Source: JAWPMT01 sp965267435
GTDB taxonomy: Bacteria > Bacteroidota > Bacteroidia > Cytophagales > Cyclobacteriaceae
Assembly: GCA_965267435.1 (NCBI GenBank)
Contig: OZ253960.1
Location: 6,448,001-6,512,000, forward strand
Reading direction: 5' to 3'
DNA length: 64,000 nucleotides
Every line of letters starts with the position of its first letter. Position 1 is the first letter of the stretch. The notes under the pieces are model-generated. The model made no database searches, was not told the origin of the DNA, and saw nothing but the letters and a program-made list of their open reading frames with translations. The position numbers and the translations under genes were made by a program. Below, in pieces: positions 54,849 to 63,339 of the stretch.

Positions 54849-55993
54849 GGCCCGGATTCTTCAACCGATACCCTGACCTTTGGCAATTGCAGCAGCGCGC
54901 GAAAAAACGGATCCCTTCATTCGCCTTTGAGTACCTCGAGGGAGGCTGCAATGAGAATGAAAACATGCAGCGCAATATGTCTGACTTCAAACAGATCCAG
55001 CTGATGCCTCAGTACCTGCAAGACTTCAAGGCTTCGGATCCGTCGGTGACAATTTTCGGAGAAAAGTATGACGCACCTTTTGGGGTGACGGCCATCGGGT
55101 TGCAGGGACTGATTTGGCCCAACTCGGCGGAAATACTGGCCCGGGCTGCGGCGAAAGGCAATATCCCCTTCATGCTCAGTACGGTGACAACGAGTAGCAT
55201 TGAACGCATCGCTGAAATAACGGGCGGGAAGGCCTGGTTCCAATTGTACTATCCGCAAGACGCAAAAGTGCGTGATGACATCATTCGACGATTAAAGGAT
55301 TGCGGTATCAAGAACCTGTGTTTGCTTAGTGACGTTCCTACTTTCGGCTACCGGGGCTGGGACATTCGCAATGGTCTGTCAATGCGACCAAAGATGTCGT
55401 TGAAAAACTTTTTGCAGATCAGCGGGAAGCCCCGCTGGGCCCTGAATACGTTGAGGCATGGCCAGCCGAGTTTCGCCTCCCTGAAGCCTTACACACCGAA
55501 GGGTCTCAACCTCACGCAACTCGGCGAATTCATGAACAAGACGTTTGATGGCCGGCTTTCGGAGCGCAAGATCGTCGAGGTCAGGGAGCAGTGGGAGGGC
55601 AACCTGATCATCAAGGGCATCGTGAATCCCAAGGATGTAGAGGTCGCCCTCAAGCTGGGAATAGATGGTATCATTGTTTCCAATCATGGTGGTCGACAGC
55701 TGGATGCCGGGGAGTCGTCGATCAAACCCTTGCGATCGTTGGCCCGGGAGTTTGGAGACAAGCTCACGGTGATGATGGATGGTGGTGTGAGATCGGGACC
55801 AGACATGGCACGAGCAGTGGCCTGTGGGGCGAAGATGGTCTTTATGGGCCGGCCTTTTATGTACAGTGTGGGTGCCCTGGGGGAGAAAGGCGGTGATCAT
55901 TCGGTAGACATGTTCAAAATACAATTTCAGCAAGTAATGGAGCAGACTGGTTGTCAGAGCGTTGCCGATTTGCCGTCCCGATTGGTCGAATGA
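54845..55993 (+). CDS. lldD: FMN-dependent L-lactate dehydrogenase
   Basis: 382 residues from ATG 54845, overlapping the permease stop by 4 bases. An open frame extends upstream inside the permease and is a shadow. Alpha-hydroxy-acid oxidase motifs: FEYLEGG near the N-terminus, VTAIGLQGL, IIKGIVNPKDVE, VSNHGGRQLD (catalytic His/Arg) and MDGGVRSG with GRPFMY. It oxidises L-lactate to pyruvate, the next step after the rhaD product. No signal peptide; it acts at the cytoplasmic side. Confidence 0.9.
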   Translation: MRPGFFNRYPDLWQLQQRAKKRIPSFAFEYLEGGCNENENMQRNMSDFKQIQLMPQYLQDFKASDPSVTIFGEKYDAPFGVTAIGLQGLIWPNSAEILARAAAKGNIPFMLSTVTTSSIERIAEITGGKAWFQLYYPQDAKVRDDIIRRLKDCGIKNLCLLSDVPTFGYRGWDIRNGLSMRPKMSLKNFLQISGKPRWALNTLRHGQPSFASLKPYTPKGLNLTQLGEFMNKTFDGRLSERKIVEVREQWEGNLIIKGIVNPKDVEVALKLGIDGIIVSNHGGRQLDAGESSIKPLRSLAREFGDKLTVMMDGGVRSGPDMARAVACGAKMVFMGRPFMYSVGALGEKGGDHSVDMFKIQFQQVMEQTGCQSVADLPSRLVE

Positions 55994-56316
55994 ATTGTTG
56001 CCGGTATTGCTGGAGAGAGGATAAATCCGATGATGTAGCTCTGCCCTTTTATGGTTAACTTCGCCATAGGCTATGCAGCTAAACAATGAACCTGCTCTAA
56101 CATATCGCCCCGAAAATTGCGCTGCTCACGGCGCTTGCCATTTTTCCTCGGTACCGAGCTATTCAGCTTATAGTTCTGCATTTACGAGCCACGTGTTGGC
56201 CTTCCAAAAGATCTTAGTGACAAAACAACTTCGTTGCCCGCAAATAGCGGCTGCCATGGCACTTGTTTTTGAGGTGCTCAGTTTTTTGTTTAACCACGTA
56301 GAAAGGAGAAAGTAAA
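55994..56316 (+). promoter_or_regulatory. Long leader of the small charged protein gene
   Basis: 323 bases without a coding frame. TAACTTCG at 56056-56063 looks like a -7 element, which would leave a leader of about 250 bases. It contains CGGTACCG, GCGCTGCTCACGGCGC and GGCTGCCATGGC palindromic phrases and ends with a strong Shine-Dalgarno, GAAAGGAGAAAGTAAAATG. Such SD use is rare in Bacteroidota. A cold-shock-like structured leader is possible. Confidence 0.4.
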
Positions 56317-56586
56317 ATGGGAAGAAAGAATTTTAATGCTTTTTTGAAACGGCAAAAGGCCGAGCAGAAGCGGAAGAAGAAGATGGAGAAGCAGGCGCAG
56401 AGAGAAGAGCGCAAGCAGGAGGAAAGTAGCGGGAACCTCGAGGACATGATGGCCTTCGTGGATGAGGATGGCAATATCGTATCGAAGCCCGCTGACGAAG
56501 GGCAAGAGGAAATCATGGACGAGATCATCTCCAACGCCGAGGATCGGGAAGAGACCGAAGATGATGACGACGAAAAAGAGGATTAA
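56317..56586 (+). CDS. Small bipartite charged protein
   Basis: 89 residues. Residues 1-35 are Lys/Arg/Gln-rich (MGRKNFNAFLKRQKAEQKRKKK), then a conserved-looking NLEDMMAFVDEDGNIVSKPAD, then a highly acidic tail (EETEDDDDEKED). The LxDMxAxVDExGNI block recurs in small Bacteroidota proteins encoded near cold-shock genes; that link is from memory and not certain. The RBS is unusually strong. Likely RNA- or ribosome-associated. Confidence 0.7.
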   Translation: MGRKNFNAFLKRQKAEQKRKKKMEKQAQREERKQEESSGNLEDMMAFVDEDGNIVSKPADEGQEEIMDEIISNAEDREETEDDDDEKED

Positions 56587-56639
56587 TTCCAATTCCAATC
56601 TCGCGATCAACCAAATAATCAACCGCGCAGCACTCTAGT

Positions 56640-56656
56640 AAAGCCGGGGCTTTCTT
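56640..56656 (+). terminator. Short terminator-like hairpin
   Basis: AAAGC-CGGG-GCTTT followed by CTT, 54 bases after the stop of the small charged protein gene. It is short, but GC-closed. Confidence 0.45.
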
Positions 56657-56849
56657 AATTGGGACAATTCGAGAAGTGTACGACTGCTTCGACCGAAACC
56701 ACCAGGGACCTCGCCCCGATCATGCAACGCCTCGATTTCGAAGTTGAGTACCGCTCGGTATTCGAAGATTATTGGGTATTCGATTCAGCAGAGGGTACCC
56801 ATCAACAAGGCCGTTTTCGGTCGAGGCTCGAGTCCAATACTGATTGAGG

Positions 56850-56879
56850 AAAAAAATGCCGAGGCCTATGCCCCGGTAT
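56850..56879 (-). terminator. Leftward terminator-like hairpin without an upstream gene
   Basis: On the minus strand ATACCGGGGC-ATAG-GCCTCGGCAT (one mismatch and one G-U) followed by TTTTTTCC. No minus-strand protein gene lies upstream, so if it works it ends an RNA starting between 56880 and about 57050. Confidence 0.5.
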
Positions 56880-57053
56880 CTTGTGAGATTCTGTGCTCCC
56901 TGCTCGAAGGGAGAAGCCATTAATCAATCGCATATCGGAACGTGCAATCCAACCATGACTCCTTGCAGCCCAGGACATCGGACCTCTTATTCATGGGTGG
57001 ATTCGCTGGTTCTCACGATGTCCGTTATTTTTAGCTATTGAAATACCTGACCT

Positions 57054-59429
57054 ATGAGAACTCTTACAGTCGTTTTGCTCTTGTCGCTTTTGTCTTGTCA
57101 GCAAGAGTCCCCAACAGCCATTTCAGTTGATGGCCTTCAGCAGGAAGTAGAAGTTATCCGCGACGAATACGGTATCAATCACATCTATGCGCAAAATCAA
57201 CGGGATCTGTTCTTTGCGCAGGGGTATTGCGCAGCCAAAGACCGCCTCTTTCAGTTTGAGATCTGGCGACGCCAAGCCACAGGCACTGTCGCCGAACTAC
57301 TTGGTGAAAGAGAACTCCAACGCGACATAGGAACACGCCTGTTTAAATATCGCGGTGATATGATCGAAGAAATGAATTACTACCATGAAGATGGGGAGGA
57401 GATCATTACCGCTTACGTCGATGGTGTCAATGCCTATATCGCGGAGATGCAGGCCAACCCTGAACTACGTCCGGAGACACTCAAGGCGCTCGGGACGATG
57501 CCGGAAAAATGGACCCCCGATGTGGTTATTTCTCGCCATCAGGGGCTGTTAGGTAATATTGGCAATGAATTGGCGATTGGCCAGGCCGTGCAGGCGCTGG
57601 GAGTTGACAAAGTGAAGAAGTACCTGTGGCTTCATCCCAAAGATCCGAAGTTGGACCTGGATCCACGCATAGCTGATGTGGACTTATCGGATGAGGTGCT
57701 GGGTCTGTACAATGCCTACCGCCGGTCCGTGTCCTTTCTACCTGCGGATGTACTGCCGGAATACCGGGCGGAGTCCACTACCGGCTGGCTCAATGATCAG
57801 ATGCAACAGGTCGCCAGCAACGAGGAAGATCAGGACTGGATAGGAAGTAATAACTGGGTGACGCGACCCAATCTCGCTGCCAATGGCCATGGCTATATGG
57901 CCAATGACCCACATCGAACTCTGGCGATCCCTTCACTCAGATATTGGACGCACTTGTCTGCGCCAGGGTGGAATGTCATAGGAGGCGGGGAGCCTGAGAT
58001 CCCAGGTATCTCCATTGGGCACAATGAACATGGAGCATGGGGCCTTACGGTGTACCGGACGGATGGTGAGGACCTGTACATCTACGATCTCAATCCTGCC
58101 AATCTCAACCAATACCAGTATGAAGGGCAGTGGGTAGACATGAACATCATCACCGAGGACATTCCAGTGAAAGGCCAGGAGCCGGTGTCTGTTGATTTTC
58201 GCTACACAAGGCACGGCCCCGTCACCTTCATAGACTCTACGGCCCTCAAGGCGTATGCTGTCAGATGTGCCTGGATGGAGCCTGGTGGATCGCCTTATCT
58301 GGCCTCACTAAGAATGGACCAGGCCACGACTTGGGAGGAGTTCCGAGAGGCGTGCAACTACAGTCACATTCCCGGAGAGAACATGGTGTGGGCTGACAAG
58401 GAGGGCAATATTGGCTGGCAGGCGGTGGGTATCGCACCACTTAGAAGGAACTGGAGTGGCCTGGTACCAGTACCCGGTGATGGTTCCTACGAGTGGGATG
58501 GCTATTTGCCTATCAAGCAGAAACCAAACCTCTACAATCCATCTGAAGGTTTTCTGGCGACGGCTAACGAGCATGTCACTCCGGACCACTATACAGAATG
58601 GGATGCCATTGGTTTCAGTTGGTCGGATCCATTTCGCGGTGATCGCATTAGGGAAGTCCTGGCGGCGGATGAGCTACTGACGATGGAGGATATGCAACGT
58701 CTGCAGACGGATTACCTTTCTCTCCCGGCCCGTACGCTTGTACCCATGGTGATGGACCTGGCATCTGGAAGCATGCCAGAGGTCACAACACTTTTCGAGG
58801 AGTGGGACTATCGGCTCGAGACCACATCGGCAGCTGCGGCCTTGTACGCAAGCTGGGAGAATCGTTTGCGTCAGGATTTCTTTGATTACTTCCCAGATCC
58901 GGAAGCTGAGCCCTACATTTCTGGTATTCAACTTGCCTCTATCATCCGATGGCTGGAGGACCCTGCATCGTTCATCGCCTCAGGTCGCGAAGATTATCTG
59001 ATGGGGACCCTCCGTGGCGCGGTAACAGAGCTCAAAGACAAGTTCGGAGAGAATACAGCAGCCTGGGCCTATGGTCACGAGGACTTAAAGCATGTGAAAA
59101 TTGAGCATCCATTGTCAAATGCAGTCAGCAGCGAGTGGCAGGAACGCATCAATGCGCCTGTCCTTCCACGCGGAGGCAACCAATATACGCCGGGAGCTAC
59201 AGGCAGTTCATGGCGGCAGCGAAGCGGGGCCACCTTCAAAATCATCGTGGATGTCAATGATTGGGACCAATCGGTGGGCATGAACAGCCCCGGACAATCT
59301 GGCAACCCTGATAGCCCATTCTACAAGAATCTCTATGGGCAGTGGGCACAGGATCAGTACTTTCCGGTTTTGTACACGCGAGAGTTGGTAGAACAGTCAG
59401 CCACCTCTCGAACGCTGCTTAGGCCTTAG
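57054..59429 (+). CDS. Penicillin acylase-family lipoprotein
   Basis: 791 residues. The N-terminus MRTLTVVLLLSLLSC is a lipoprotein signal. The family features are VEVIRDEYGINHIYA at the start of the alpha chain, the autoprocessing site and Ser nucleophile in WIGSNNWV (Ser about 265), NDPHR soon after, the oxyanion Asn in TANEH (about 505) and a C-terminal PGQSGNP. It is an Ntn-hydrolase made as a precursor and cut into two chains, acting on acyl-amides such as acyl-homoserine lactones or phenylacetyl amides. Single gene. Confidence 0.92.
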   Translation: MRTLTVVLLLSLLSCQQESPTAISVDGLQQEVEVIRDEYGINHIYAQNQRDLFFAQGYCAAKDRLFQFEIWRRQATGTVAELLGERELQRDIGTRLFKYRGDMIEEMNYYHEDGEEIITAYVDGVNAYIAEMQANPELRPETLKALGTMPEKWTPDVVISRHQGLLGNIGNELAIGQAVQALGVDKVKKYLWLHPKDPKLDLDPRIADVDLSDEVLGLYNAYRRSVSFLPADVLPEYRAESTTGWLNDQMQQVASNEEDQDWIGSNNWVTRPNLAANGHGYMANDPHRTLAIPSLRYWTHLSAPGWNVIGGGEPEIPGISIGHNEHGAWGLTVYRTDGEDLYIYDLNPANLNQYQYEGQWVDMNIITEDIPVKGQEPVSVDFRYTRHGPVTFIDSTALKAYAVRCAWMEPGGSPYLASLRMDQATTWEEFREACNYSHIPGENMVWADKEGNIGWQAVGIAPLRRNWSGLVPVPGDGSYEWDGYLPIKQKPNLYNPSEGFLATANEHVTPDHYTEWDAIGFSWSDPFRGDRIREVLAADELLTMEDMQRLQTDYLSLPARTLVPMVMDLASGSMPEVTTLFEEWDYRLETTSAAAALYASWENRLRQDFFDYFPDPEAEPYISGIQLASIIRWLEDPASFIASGREDYLMGTLRGAVTELKDKFGENTAAWAYGHEDLKHVKIEHPLSNAVSSEWQERINAPVLPRGGNQYTPGATGSSWRQRSGATFKIIVDVNDWDQSVGMNSPGQSGNPDSPFYKNLYGQWAQDQYFPVLYTRELVEQSATSRTLLRP

Positions 59430-59766
59430 AGAAGAGTAGCTGCCTATCGCTACGACCTGAACAACTCATTTTTTCGCGTCAGTGGTGGTATCCCGAGTTT
59501 GAAAATCCCTTGGTATTGGGCCCTGTTCATTGTGGCGCTTCGCTCTGGAATTTGGCCATTTCAACAATGAAATGACTGACTCTCACAATGCCCAATTTGT
59601 GGTTCTCCCTACCTATCATGCCGTTATGGACTATTGCCTAAGGTGCTCGCCCACGAAATCGGCTATTTCAACGTCGATATGACTGACTCAGAGGATATCA
59701 TCCCTTTATACCCTTTTGTACAATGTATATTGAAAGTTGTAACCTATTGACTAACAGACCATAGTG
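59430..59766. other. Spacer with a diverged direct repeat
   Basis: 337 bases. GGCCATTTCAAC--GAAATGACTGACTC (59554-59582) recurs as GGCTATTTCAAC--GATATGACTGACTC (59661-59689). Both read as G(H/Y)FN-MTDS in different frames, so this may be a scrap of a repeated coding sequence. No promoter is certain. Confidence 0.4.
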
Positions 59767-60279
59767 ATGAATATTAATCAGTTTTTTAGACTTTTAGCTT
59801 TTGCGACGATTTTGATTTCTCAGCAGTCGTACGCCCAATTCAACTCCACTTCCAGGGACCAGGCCGACATGCAGGCCCTCTTCCTGTACAAATTCACAGA
59901 TTACGTGACGTGGCCGCAGGAGTCAGAGGAATCCATTATTGGAGTACTCGGCGCACCGGATGTTGTGAACAGCCTGAAGGTCTTTCAAAGAAAGCGGCCC
60001 AATTTGAGGATTGTGGATGTCAAGGGGCCTTCCGACGTGCAGGGACTTCACATCTTGTATCTTTCGGACAATGCCCAAGAGGCGTACCAGGAATATGTCA
60101 AGCCCCTGGTGGGTAAAAGCACCCTTGTAGTCTGTGAGAATAAGGAGGACATGACCTGGTGGGTCGACATTGCCTTTTTTGAAAAGACTACTGGTATGGG
60201 CTACGTGGTCAATCAAAGCAGCCTCGACAGACGCAGCCTCGTTCCCTCTTCCAAGCTGTTGGGAATGGGTGCGCGGTAG
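59767..60279 (+). CDS. YfiR/HmsC-like secreted protein (DUF4154)
   Basis: 170 residues from ATG 59767. Signal peptide MNINQFFRLLAFATILISQQSYAQ. The body has the YfiR pattern: FLYKFTDYVTWPQESEESIIGVLG at the start and a distal STLVVCENK with a hydrophobic end. YfiR proteins are periplasmic and control a membrane diguanylate cyclase in Pseudomonas. In Bacteroidota they often precede sensor kinases, but none is here. Confidence 0.82.
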   Translation: MNINQFFRLLAFATILISQQSYAQFNSTSRDQADMQALFLYKFTDYVTWPQESEESIIGVLGAPDVVNSLKVFQRKRPNLRIVDVKGPSDVQGLHILYLSDNAQEAYQEYVKPLVGKSTLVVCENKEDMTWWVDIAFFEKTTGMGYVVNQSSLDRRSLVPSSKLLGMGAR

Positions 60280-60318
60280 TCACGCTAAAGTCACTTCCCA
60301 TAACTTTTCTCTTGCACA

Positions 60319-60353
60319 TTGGCGGGAAGCATTCGCTCGATGAGCTATCTTTC
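60319..60353 (+). promoter_or_regulatory. Candidate promoter of the Ig-like secreted protein
   Basis: TTG (60319-60321), 24 bases, TATCTTTC (60346-60353), near the TAnnTTTG pattern, 34 bases before the ATG at 60388. Confidence 0.35.
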
Positions 60354-60387
60354 TATCCGGAAAATTCATTCATTAAAACTCAAACCA

Positions 60388-60798
60388 ATGAAGAACTTTA
60401 TCGCAGTCAGCATTCTGGCGGTTTGTGCATTTACTTTCGCACCACCAAAAATCAAGGTAGTAGAAGTTGCGGTCAGTCCGGAATCCGTGGGTATCGGTGG
60501 CAAGGCATTGTTCACAGTGAAGCTCAAGAGCCCGAAAAATGCAGTGCAGAGCGTCACGGCAATCGTGGCGGAGGCACCTGATTACAGGTTTTATCTCAAT
60601 GATAATGGCGAGAACGGAGACGCGAAGGCCGGAGACAATACGTGGTCTTACGAGGTAGTGGTCCCGGGCGAAGCGCAACCCGGTCCCTACACCTTACAAA
60701 TCAAAGTCCTCGACAGCGAAGGCAACCAGGTGGTGGCTGAGGGTTACGAGAACCAGATGTATGGTAAAGCTGGGAAGCTCACGGTCAGTGTGAAATGA
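60388..60798 (+). CDS. Small secreted beta-sandwich protein
   Basis: 136 residues from ATG 60388 (MKNFIAVSILAVCAFTFA, signal peptide); the longer frame has no signal. The mature part has a DNGENGDAKAGDNTWSYEVVVP segment, a loop seen in Ig-like/choice-of-anchor beta-sandwich domains, and KVLDSEGNQV. Probably a cell-surface or periplasmic binding module. It ends at a strong bidirectional terminator. Confidence 0.65.
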   Translation: MKNFIAVSILAVCAFTFAPPKIKVVEVAVSPESVGIGGKALFTVKLKSPKNAVQSVTAIVAEAPDYRFYLNDNGENGDAKAGDNTWSYEVVVPGEAQPGPYTLQIKVLDSEGNQVVAEGYENQMYGKAGKLTVSVK

Positions 60799-60821
60799 CC
60801 CGACTGATTTCTTAGAGATAC

Positions 60822-60856
60822 AAAAAGGCCGATGGATTATCTCCGTCGGCCTTTTT
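60822..60856. terminator. Bidirectional rho-independent terminator
   Basis: A 15-bp stem, AAAAAGGCCGATGGA / TCCGTCGGCCTTTTT, with one G-U pair and a 5-nt loop, between convergent genes ending at 60798 and 60884. T- and A-runs on both sides make it work in both directions. Confidence 0.9.
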
Positions 60857-60883
60857 GATTTTCTACCCCCATTTCGTTTAGGG

Positions 60884-61297
60884 TTACTCCGTCAGCTCAT
60901 TGAGCTTGCTGACCAGACTATCGTAGGCCTTTGAGGCACTCTTCAGGGCAGCATCGGACTCCTGCTGGATCTCTTTCCAGGTGCCTTCGGATGCCTTGGC
61001 GACCTGATCAACTTGATCCACGACTTTCTGCCGCTCCTTCCTTATACCTTCGATAGCTGCAGTGAGTTGTTGCCTAACATCTTCAGAAGCTTCCGCTGCC
61101 TGTGATTCCAGCTCCGTGATCTTTTCGTCGGCTTCGTCAATGGCGTCGTGCAGCTGCTGCTTCAATTCCTCGCGCGCTTTAGCCAGATCTTTTGCCGTCT
61201 CTTTATCTTTCCTTCCATTGCCACAGCCGCTAGCCACAGATAGGAGGAAAACCAGTGTGATCAACCTGATCAATGATCTTCTTTTTAGCTTGGTCAT
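60884..61297 (-). CDS. Coiled-coil lipoprotein
   Basis: 137 residues. Lipoprotein signal ending VASGC (Cys about residue 25). The remainder is one long alanine/glutamate-rich coiled coil of about 100 residues (EELKQQLHDAIDEADEKITEL ...), like small Bacteroidota periplasmic coiled-coil lipoproteins. The start of the downstream minus-strand neighbour and the stop at 61303 are 6 bases away, so it is probably the last gene of the TIM-barrel operon. Confidence 0.75.
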   Translation of the reverse strand: MTKLKRRSLIRLITLVFLLSVASGCGNGRKDKETAKDLAKAREELKQQLHDAIDEADEKITELESQAAEASEDVRQQLTAAIEGIRKERQKVVDQVDQVAKASEGTWKEIQQESDAALKSASKAYDSLVSKLNELTE

Positions 61298-61302
61298 AGG
61301 CT

Positions 61303-62214
61303 TCAGATAAAGCTATCGACCTCTCTGTAGGCCCTGATCAAAGCCTCTTCACCCTCCTTGCCTTCCCGGGCGTTTCCGTGTTCCATGCCTAGAATGAAGT
61401 CCGTACTTCGCTCATGGATGTATTTGAAGAGGTTCTTGTAGTTGATTTCGCCCGTTGTCGGCTCCTTTCTGCCGGGGTTATCACCTATCTGGAAATAGCC
61501 GATCTCGTCCCAGACCAGTCCGATGTTTCGGATGAGGTGCCCCTCGTTCTTTTGCAGGTGGTAAACATCGTAGAGGATCTTGCATGCCGGACTATCGACA
61601 GCTTTGCAGATCATGTACGCTTGGTCTGATCCACGCAGATATAAGTCCGGAGAATCTGACAGGGGCTCGAGTACCATCACGAGTCCGTGAGGTGCCAATA
61701 TTTCAGCACCTCGTTTGAGTGCCTCGATGACATTGGCATGTTGGATGCCAATAGGGAGTTGCCTTTCAAATAGCCCCGGGATGAGCGTCATCCATGTGGC
61801 GTTCACTCGTTTTGCCACCTCCACAGCCCGGCGGCATCCATCAAGAAATAGGTCTACGTTCTCCTCTTTTCCTTCTGTCAAACTATTGGCGCGGTTGCCA
61901 CCCCTGTCGAGGACAAATACACCCATGGACATGTCATTCTTCGCCAGGGCCTCGCCGATTCTGGTTTGCGTCGCCACATCGCGTTGCATCAGGCCATTGT
62001 CTTCGAACGCTCTGAATCCGCGCTCTGCCATAAAATCGATTTGATCAATCAGGTCCTCACCGGCGCTGTTGGAGAACATGCCAAAGTGTGGCGCATAGTT
62101 GAGGTTAAAAGTCTGGTATTGCATTTCTTTTATAGTTGAGGCCAACGACGGCATAGTTGAAGCCATGGCTCCTCCGGCCAGCGCACTAGCTTTCAGAAAG
62201 TTTCGTCTTTTCAT
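61303..62214 (-). CDS. Tat-exported hydroxypyruvate-isomerase-like TIM barrel (copy 2)
   Basis: 303 residues from ATG 62214 (MKRRNFLKASALAGG, a Tat signal; a TTG start would add three residues). Xylose-isomerase-like barrel with metal/acid residues in MVLEPLSDS, YDVYHLQKNEG, YFQIGDNPGRKEP and GMEHGN. It resembles hydroxypyruvate isomerase and related sugar 2-keto isomerases. About two thirds of residues match the gene upstream (62297-63214), so this is a tandem duplicate. The substrate is unknown. Confidence 0.88.
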   Translation of the reverse strand: MKRRNFLKASALAGGAMASTMPSLASTIKEMQYQTFNLNYAPHFGMFSNSAGEDLIDQIDFMAERGFRAFEDNGLMQRDVATQTRIGEALAKNDMSMGVFVLDRGGNRANSLTEGKEENVDLFLDGCRRAVEVAKRVNATWMTLIPGLFERQLPIGIQHANVIEALKRGAEILAPHGLVMVLEPLSDSPDLYLRGSDQAYMICKAVDSPACKILYDVYHLQKNEGHLIRNIGLVWDEIGYFQIGDNPGRKEPTTGEINYKNLFKYIHERSTDFILGMEHGNAREGKEGEEALIRAYREVDSFI

Positions 62215-62296
62215 AGTCGGCAAAGGGTTAAAGAGGAAGGGGTGTGGCCATCCATCGGATGGCCACTGTACTTTTCATCTCTGAGATAAGAGAGAC

Positions 62297-63214
62297 TTAA
62301 ACAAAACCATCTACTTCCCGGTAGGCGCTGATCAAGGCCTCTTCACCCTCCTTGCCAGGTTGGGAGTTGCCGTGCTCCATGCCCATGATGAACTCAGTGT
62401 TCCGCTCGTAGATGTACTTGAAAAGATTTTTGTAGTTGATTTCACCTGTTGTGGGCTCCTTTCTGCCGGGGTTGTCCCCGATTTGGAAGTAGCCGATTTC
62501 ATCCCAGGTCTTTTCAATGTTGGGAATCAGGTTCCCTTCGTGAATCTGTTGGTGGTAGATGTCAAAGAGAATTTTACAGGCAGGGCTGTCCACGGCTCTA
62601 CAGATTTGATAGCCTTGAGCTGCTTTGGTGAGGAACAAGCCAGGGTGGTCTCGAAAGTTGAGTGGCTCTAGCACCATCACCAGACCCTCCGGCTCCAGAA
62701 TGGCAGAGGCTTGCTTCAATGTCTCGATGACATGAGCGGTTTGATAACCCATGTCCTGCCTTGGGTCGACGTGGCCGGGTACAACCGTCATCCATTTTGC
62801 ATTGACTCTTTTAGCGACCTCTACGGACTCGCGAATGTGACCGAGAAACTCTTCCCGAAGCTCTTTGTCTCCACTGGCAAGGTTGGGCTCCCGCCAATAG
62901 ATCTTGTGCGCTACGAACACGCCCATCCTCATGTCAGTGGCCTCCATCTGCTTGGCGATGGCTTCCTGAGTGGCCACGTCTCTGTTTTTCATGCCATTGT
63001 CTTCCATCGATCGGAAGCCTTGATCGGCCATGAATTTGAGCTGATCAATCAAGTCCTCACCGGCACTGTTCTTAAACATGCCGAAGTGTGGCGCGTAGTC
63101 AAGGTTAAATGCCTTGGATTGCATTTCGTTTTGGGTGCTTGCCATCGACGGCATGGATGTGGCGAGGGCTCCTCCAGCCAGAGCACTGCCTTTCAAAAAG
63201 TTTCGTCTTTTCAT
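62297..63214 (-). CDS. Tat-exported hydroxypyruvate-isomerase-like TIM barrel (copy 1)
   Basis: 305 residues, starting MKRRNFLKGSALAGG (Tat signal, SMPSMAS cleavage). The same barrel as copy 2, with VLEPLNFRD, FDIYHQQIHEG, YFQIGDNPGRKEP and GMEHGN conserved. It differs from copy 2 mainly at residues 95-130 (KIYWREPNLASGD), which could change specificity. It precedes copy 2 by 82 bases and is divergent from the TRAP binding-protein gene, so the pair may handle a TRAP-imported hydroxy or keto acid. Confidence 0.88.
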   Translation of the reverse strand: MKRRNFLKGSALAGGALATSMPSMASTQNEMQSKAFNLDYAPHFGMFKNSAGEDLIDQLKFMADQGFRSMEDNGMKNRDVATQEAIAKQMEATDMRMGVFVAHKIYWREPNLASGDKELREEFLGHIRESVEVAKRVNAKWMTVVPGHVDPRQDMGYQTAHVIETLKQASAILEPEGLVMVLEPLNFRDHPGLFLTKAAQGYQICRAVDSPACKILFDIYHQQIHEGNLIPNIEKTWDEIGYFQIGDNPGRKEPTTGEINYKNLFKYIYERNTEFIMGMEHGNSQPGKEGEEALISAYREVDGFV

Positions 63215-63339
63215 AGTTGGCAGAAGTTAATAACTAAGGCGCAAATGACCCACCTGGTCTTAGGGCGTTTTCAGATTTTTACGCGGGAGGTAAGTGGACT
63301 GTGTGTCATTTATTATCTTCCAGACTACTGAAGATCTTT

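Larger units (their letters stand above)
56587..57053. other. 467-base spacer with inverted repeats, no gene
   Basis: No convincing protein. On the plus strand it starts with a weak terminator (56640-56656). It then contains a 10-bp inverted pair TCGACCGAAA (56689-56698) / TTTCGGTCGA (56815-56824), a terminator-like hairpin directed leftward (56850-56879), CTCCC/GGGAG (56896-56900/56909-56913) and GGACATCG/CGATGTCC (56973-56980/57016-57023). An untranslated RNA on the minus strand is possible. Confidence 0.45.

Noticed and set aside
56881..56915. T-arm-like CTCCC-TTCGAGCA-GGGAG on the minus strand, possible tRNA
   Set aside because: The loop is 8 bases rather than 7, and no acceptor stem, anticodon arm or CCA-side pairing fits around it.
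56659..57041. Plus-strand frames (TTG start at 56659; ATG at 56844) in the structured spacer
   Set aside because: Short, with no signal or domain and poor starts; the inverted repeats and terminator explain the region better.
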